64,000 nt of DNA, from NCBI GenBank assembly GCA_963969495.1, contig OZ018328.1:3463886-3527885 (forward strand), written 5' to 3'. The DNA is from Ceratothoa steindachneri. Taxonomy: Eukaryota; Arthropoda; Malacostraca; Isopoda; Cymothoidae. Shown here piece after piece: positions 58,876 to 64,000 of this stretch. The translations under genes and the position numbers were made by a program. Positions within the stretch are counted from its first letter, which is position 1; each line of letters begins with the position of its first letter. The notes under the pieces were generated by a model. The model saw only the letters and a list, made by a program, of their open reading frames with translations. It did no database searches and was not told where the DNA came from.

Positions 58876-59181
58876 ATATAACTCTTGGATTTTTCTTTTC
58901 TTAAGTGTTATTTGATTAAATCTCTATATTTTGCGCTCTTGAAAATTGAGATGGGTCACTGTTTACTCATAATTAGCTGATAGAAAATTGAGTAATTTTA
59001 TTTTTAAGAAAATATAAAGTGTTTTAAGTCATAGATTGTACTTTGTTTAAAATAATCTTTTATCAAAGCCTAAGCCACCTTGTTGGCCATTGTCCTGACC
59101 CAGATAAGGGGGCCTATATGCCTTAGCATAAGACCTGGGCATTTAAATTTAAATTAGAATTGCAATTAAATTACAATAATT

Positions 59182-60246
59182 TTGGAGATTGTGAAGTCAA
59201 CAAACATGGCGGATGGTAAAGGAAACAACTACAATAGAAGAGGTGTTGGGGGGACCCGGCAAAAGGATAAAGTGACAAATAACCTACCTGTACAAGAAAA
59301 GAAGAGGAAACATAGTGACTTATGTTCAGGGTGTGGAGAAATGGTAAAAGATAACAGTAAGTCCATCGGATGTGAGCTATGGTTTCATATAGAATGTGAG
59401 GGCATACCAGAAGCAGTATACAACTTTATAAATGATGAAAAAGCAGGAAAGCAATTTCTTTAGCTATGCAACTCATGCAAAAATGGGTACAACAAAATGT
59501 TTAAAACCATCCAGCAACTAGGAGAGCAACAATTGGAGCTGGAATCGAAACAGAAAGCGATGGAAGTTGAGATAACAGAGTTAAGGGAAAATGCAGATCG
59601 GGAAAAGAAAGAAAGAAAAGATATGGAAATAAGATTGGGTAGCTTAGAGGCTAAATGCATGGATTTAGAAAACACATATAGTAGAGACCAACAACAGGGC
59701 AAAGGCACTACTGCTACTGTAAGTGTTGACAGTCATACTGACATAACCTCAGAAATGAATAACATGAGAGAGATAGTTATGAGTGACTTAAGGGAGGATG
59801 TGCAGAGAAATCTCAATATTATTGTTTATAGAGCTAAGGAAAGTGTCTCAACCAACTTGAAAGAATTTAGAGGCCATGATAAAGCTTTTATTCAAGAATT
59901 ATGTCAGGGTCAACTGGAAATGGATGATTTCAGTGCAGACAATATCACTAGATGTTTACTTGGCAAAAGGGAGGAGGGAAGAGTACGACCTCTGCTTGTC
60001 TCACTGGATTCAGTCTTAACCAAAAATAAGGTCCTCAATAATGTAACAGGGCTAAAACATGCAGAAGAGAAATTTAGGAGAGTGAGCATTGATATCGATT
60101 ACACTCCTGACCAGAGGGCCCGGATAAAACAGCTGAAGGATCAAGCCAATGAAATGGAACAGAATGACCAGTCGGGAAATTTCCAATACAGAGTAAGAGG
60201 CCCCCCAGGACAAAAGAAAATAGTAAAAATCAAAATAAATATGTAG
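59182..60246 (+). pseudogene. LINE ORF1: PHD-type zinc finger, coiled coil and RRM-like domain, one stop
   Basis: Start in ACAAACATGG context; MEIVKSTNMADGK, or MADGK at the internal ATG (59206). A PHD-like finger reads CSGCGEMVKDNSKSIGC, LWFHIECEG and, beyond an in-frame TAG at 59461-59463, LCNSC, which supplies its last Cys pair. A coiled coil follows (QQLELESKQKAMEVEITELR). The C-terminal half (NIIVYRAKES, ADNITRCLLGKREEG, RPLLVSLDS, RRVSIDIDYTPDQRARIKQL) fits the RRM plus C-terminal domain of L1-type ORF1 proteins, which bind RNA as multimers. This differs from the esterase ORF1 of the other families here. Confidence 0.82.
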
Positions 60247-60362
60247 CATCTAGTGGATTAACTTCTACTGTAAAAAGTAATGTAAATAGAGCAGTTAGAA
60301 TTAAAAAGTTGATGCACAAACTCAATGTATTATAGACCGATGCAGATTCATTACCTAATAAA

Positions 60363-62572
60363 ATGCATGAGTTGAAGATTAAAATTCAGTTCCACAAGCC
60401 AAAAGTAATAGCAGTGATGGCAGTGATGGAAGTTAAACCTAAAAATCCTGGGAGAACAATGTTCAAATCTGAACTAGAAATTGATGTTTATTATTTATTT
60501 ACAAACTTGGAAAAAGAAAATGGAAGGGGTGTTGCTTTATATATCGATAATGATATCGATGCAAGTGATATGGAAATTAACACTGATTTTGAAGAGAGTA
60601 TATGGTGCAGCTTAAAACTTACAGGTAATGATTGTCTGCTACTGAGATGTATTTATAGAAGTCCCAATAGCAGTGAGGAAAATAATTCAGCCTTATGTAC
60701 AGTATTAAGACAAGTGGCAGAGTCAATGGAATATACCCACATTATGATAGTAGGTGACTTCAATTACCCCCGAAATAGATTGGACAAATTGGCACTCATC
60801 AGAACATCCCAATCATAGAGCAAACAGATTTATTTTGGCAATGCACGACTCATTCTTATTCCAGCATGTCACTCAGTTTACAAGGTATAGAATACATGAG
60901 CAACCAAGTCTATTGGATTTATTAATTACAAATGAAGAGGGTATGGTCACAAACATAGATTATGATTCACCATTGGGTATGAGTGATCATGTGTGTTTAA
61001 TATATGATATGAATCTTTATACTAATATGCAGAAAAGTGAAATGAAAAGATACAACTATTTTAAAGGTAACTACGAACAAATGGCATGGAAGCTTGGGGA
61101 AATAGACTGGACAAATTGTATGATGAACATGGATGTGCATGAGGCATGGAGCTTTTTCAGCAATCACTTGAGGGAGCAGATGGATGAGAACATTCCTGTA
61201 GTGAAGGCCAAGAAATATGGTAGATCTTACATAAATCACAGGGTTGGAGAAAATAAGAAAATGTAAGTTTACTAAATGGAAGCGTTTTAGACTCACACAT
61301 GATAGTGAAGATGAAAGGTTATATAAGGCTGAATTGAATGCACTCAGAAACTTAACAAGAAATTTAAGAAAAGACTTTGAAAAGAAACTGGCTAATGAGA
61401 TTAAGCATAACCACAAAGCATTTTGGAAATATGCTAATAGTAAACTCCGGACAAGATCTAGGATTGGTGACTTGGACTGTGGCAATGGTAACACAGCAAG
61501 AAATGATATTGATAAAGCAGCAACATTAAATGACTTCTTTTGTAGTGTTTTCACTGAGGAGGATCAAAGAAATATACCACAGTTAGAAAACATATGTTGG
61601 CAGTAACCCATTAGATCATGTGGTAATTAGTGAAGAAAAAGTGAGAAAGAAACTAATAAAACTGAGAAAAAACAAATCAGCTGGACCAGATGGTTTTCAC
61701 CCAAAAATGCTTAGTGAAATAGCACCTAGTATTAGCCTACCATTAAATATTATTTACAATAAATCTCAAGAACTGGTGAAATTCAACAAGGCTGGAAAGA
61801 TGCCAATATCAACCCAATCTATAAAAAAGGAAGTCGACGGCAGCCTGGAAATTATAGGCCAATAAGTCTAACAGCAGTTGTGTGTAAGATTATGGAGACA
61901 ATAGTAAGAGACGATATTGTCAAACACATGATTGATAATGGTCTTTTTGCTGATCAGCAACATGGTTTTGTCCCGGATAGATCATGTACGACTCAGCTAC
62001 TCTTATGTTTGGAGGAATGGTCACTGTTTGTGGAGCATGGAAAGAGCTTTGATATTGTGTATTTCGACTTCCAGAAGGCTTTTGACTCAGTGCCTCATAA
62101 AAGACTTTTAAGTAAACTGAAAGCTTATGGGATAGAAAGCTTCTTGACAGCCTGAAGACAATGGGTAGTCATGAATGAAGACAGATCTGACTGGACAGCA
62201 GTGAAAAGCGGTATACCACAGGGAAGTGTTCTGGGACCAATTTTGTTTGTGTTGTTTATCAATGATCTACCTGATGCTGTATCAAGTACAGTTAAAATAT
62301 TTGCCGATGACACAAAGATTACAAGGAAGTAAACACATCACAAGATCGTCGGGACTTGCAGGGAGATTTAAGGAAGCTAGGTGAATGGTCTAATCTGTGG
62401 CAGTTAAGGCTTAATGCAAAAAAATGTAAAGTGATGCATTTTGGTTTCCACAATCAAGACTATGAATATTCCATGAATGGTGAAATACTGGATCAAGTTA
62501 AAGAAGAGAAAGATCTAGGGGTAATCATTGATTCGGGATTGAAATTCCATGCACAAGTGTCCGCTGCAGTTA
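60363..62572 (+). pseudogene. LINE ORF2: endonuclease-reverse transcriptase, frameshifted, 3' cut
   Basis: Endonuclease from about 60370; its N-terminal NARS and ESW motifs are degenerate. GRGVALYIDND, IYRSPNSSEEN and VGDFNYP precede a frameshift in a C run near 60766, then EIDWTNWHS, LDLLITNEEG and GMSDHVCLIYD. Breaks follow near 61260, 61610 and 61790. RT: KSAGPDGFHP, CKIMETIVRDDIV, DQQHGFVPDRSC, YFDFQKAFDSVPHKRL, a stop at 62153, SGIPQGSVLGPILFVLFIND, KIFADDTKI, then CKVMHFGFHNQDYEYSMNG and EEKDLGVIIDSGLKF, where the family-3 LINE cuts in. Confidence 0.86.
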
Positions 62573-62573
62573 A

Positions 62574-64000
62574 CATAAGAACATAAGAAAAGAAGGAGAC
62601 TGCAAAAGACCATTCATGGCCTACACTTGGCAGCTCCTGTTCATGTCAACACACAAAAGATTTCTTACCAGAGAAAAGTCATCAACATTGTCACCCTTAA
62701 CAGGAGTTCGTCAGATCTAATCTACAATATACATAAAATGCATCCAGAGGATTATGTCCATTCATGCAACTGCAAAATATAATCTCCCCACTCCTTAGAA
62801 AAATATATACATATGTACATAAAAAAAGTCAGTCCCATCTAGCAGCTTCATCCATATATTTATCTAATCTATTCTTAAAACTACCCAGAGAGGAGGCTTC
62901 TATCACATGTCTAGTGAGCCTATTCCATTCATCTACCACACGATTTGTAAACCAATTCCTCCCAATCTCCTTCCTAAACCTATACTTATCAAGCTTAAAC
63001 CCATTGCTACATGTCCTGTCATGTTCACTAAGTATAAGAACCTTACCCAGATGCCCTTTATTATATCCTTTTACCCATTTGAAGACTTCAATCAATTCCC
63101 CTCTGACTCTTCTCCTTTCCAATGTATGTAGATTTAGTTTTCTGAGCCTTTCACCATAAGGTAAGTTCCTTAGCCCACCAATCATCTTTATCATCCTTCT
63201 CTGCACAGACTCATGCAAATCAATATCCTCCCTATAATATGGTGACCAAAATTGTACTGCATAGTCTAGATGAGACCTAACTAGCGCCAGATACAGTTTT
63301 AGAATGACTTCAGCACTCTTATTGCTTACACTCCTCCTAATGAATCCCAATATCCTATTAGCTTTATTCTTAGCATTTAGGCATTGCTTTCTAGGACGAA
63401 GGTCTGAACTTACCAAAATACCCAAGTCCCTCTCACAATCAGTCCTCCCTAAAATTCTGCCATTTAATTTATAACTATTCAATGGATTATTTCTACCTAT
63501 ACTAAGTACACTACATTTGTCTATGTTAAACTTCATTTGCCATTTCTCGGCCCAATTGGACAGAATGGTCAATTCCTCCTGCATTACAACAGCATCAGAA
63601 TCAGCCCTAATGGCCCTACCTAGCTTAGTATCATCAGCAAATTTACTCAGGTCACTACTTATACCTATGTCAAGATCATTAATATAAATTAAGAATAGCA
63701 AGGGACCCAAAACAGATCCTTGGGGAACTCCACTGCTAACACACCCCCACTCAGATTTAACTCCATCTATACTAACTCTTTGCCGTCTGTCACCAAGCCA
63801 TGACTGAATCCACCTAAATATACTGCCATTGATCCCGTGTGCTTTAACTTTGCTCAGAAGCCGTAAGTGTGGCACTCGATCAAAAGCCTTACTAAAGTCC
63901 AAGTATAAAATATCATAGTTTACATCATTATCTGCTGCTTCATACACCTTACTATAAAACGACAGCAAATTAGTCAGACAGGATTTACCCTTACTAAAGC
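62574..64000 (-). mobile_element. CR1/L2-type LINE, family 3, copy 2, runs off the window
   Basis: Starts (3' end) with AACATAAGAACATAAGAAAAG at 62574, followed by the same 3' UTR as at 39726. It is inserted into ORF2 of the preceding LINE. Its sequence is a few percent different from the copy at 39726-43500 and it has no tandem duplication within the visible part. Confidence 0.88.
62829..64000 (-). CDS. LINE family 3 ORF2, RT part, partial at window edge
   Basis: Open from the window edge to the stop at 62829, more than 380 codons. It shows LTNLLSFYSKVYEAADND, YLDFSKAFDRVPHLRLL, SGVPQGSVLGPLLFLIYIND, SKFADDTKLGRAI, WAEKWQMKFNIDKCSVLSIG, a SHLDYAVQFW site (RPHLDY in the other copy) and the end YMDEAARWD. 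Every RT motif is sound and there is no break in the visible part. Whether the upstream endonuclease and ORF1 are intact cannot be seen. Confidence 0.87.
   Translation of the reverse strand, partial: FSKGKSCLTNLLSFYSKVYEAADNDVNYDILYLDFSKAFDRVPHLRLLSKVKAHGINGSIFRWIQSWLGDRRQRVSIDGVKSEWGCVSSGVPQGSVLGPLLFLIYINDLDIGISSDLSKFADDTKLGRAIRADSDAVVMQEELTILSNWAEKWQMKFNIDKCSVLSIGRNNPLNSYKLNGRILGRTDCERDLGILVSSDLRPRKQCLNAKNKANRILGFIRRSVSNKSAEVILKLYLALVRSHLDYAVQFWSPYYREDIDLHESVQRRMIKMIGGLRNLPYGERLRKLNLHTLERRRVRGELIEVFKWVKGYNKGHLGKVLILSEHDRTCSNGFKLDKYRFRKEIGRNWFTNRVVDEWNRLTRHVIEASSLGSFKNRLDKYMDEAARWD

Larger units (their letters stand above)
59050..62573 (+). mobile_element. CR1/L2-type LINE with PHD-finger ORF1, cut at its 3' side
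   Basis: Plus strand: 5' UTR (start inferred near 59050), ORF1 59182-60246, ORF2 60363-62572. It is interrupted at about 62573 by a minus-strand family-3 LINE, so its RT C-terminus and 3' end are not in the window. Both ORFs are broken by frameshifts and stops. Between the ORFs (60247-60362) is AT-rich sequence. Confidence 0.85.

Overview
This is eukaryotic, almost certainly metazoan, DNA made mostly of transposable elements and microsatellites. Long (GA)n, (AT)n and (TTC)n tracts, several CR1/L2-type LINE families, Jockey elements, mariner and pogo transposons and BEL/Pao remnants suggest an arthropod. A decapod crustacean is my best guess, from general resemblance only; no host marker gene here settles it. 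I see no rRNA, no functional tRNA, no CRISPR array and no bacterial operon.

Layout. 1-7702: a CR1/L2-type LINE (family 1, minus) lying between two (GA)n tracts, then a second broken LINE (minus) split by a 997-bp solo-LTR-like insertion with a CTAG target duplication. 7893-12240: a LINE (family 2, plus) with intact ORF1 and an ORF2 broken by three lesions. 12545-17610: a gag-like scrap, purine minisatellite, BEL/Pao integrase remnant, a foldback pair of tRNA-like SINE units and an RNase H remnant of another LINE. 17690-24660: a truncated family-2 LINE and an AT-rich L2-like LINE that splits a purine minisatellite. 24673-25579: an internally deleted mariner with good terminal inverted repeats. 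25739-33050: a second family-1 LINE and a truncated LINE, both set in GA-rich tracts. 33058-47640: a second LTR-like unit, then one Jockey element that appears to have been broken by an AT-rich block, a pogo/Tigger transposon, a LINE tail, a nearly complete family-3 LINE carrying a 2,171-bp tandem duplication, and a 458-bp hAT-type MITE. 47640-48900: an inverted Jockey ORF1. 50747-55804: three coding exons (minus) of what looks like a real host gene, with LINE debris in one intron. 55999-58880: Jockey, Tc1-like and LINE fragments and a 322-bp MITE with an 8-bp target duplication. 59050-64000: a LINE with a PHD-type ORF1, cut by another family-3 LINE that runs off the window.

How the parts work together. 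Four LINE copies, from three families, pair an APE endonuclease/reverse transcriptase ORF2 with an ORF1 made of a Cys-rich N-terminus and an SGNH-hydrolase (esterase) domain. Nearly all ORF2 copies are broken, so the window is a record of past retrotransposition. The recurrent theme is LINEs sitting inside, or truncated against, GA-rich simple repeats. The only candidate cellular gene has three phase-0 exons with canonical splice signals and repeated sumoylation-type psi-K-x-E motifs.
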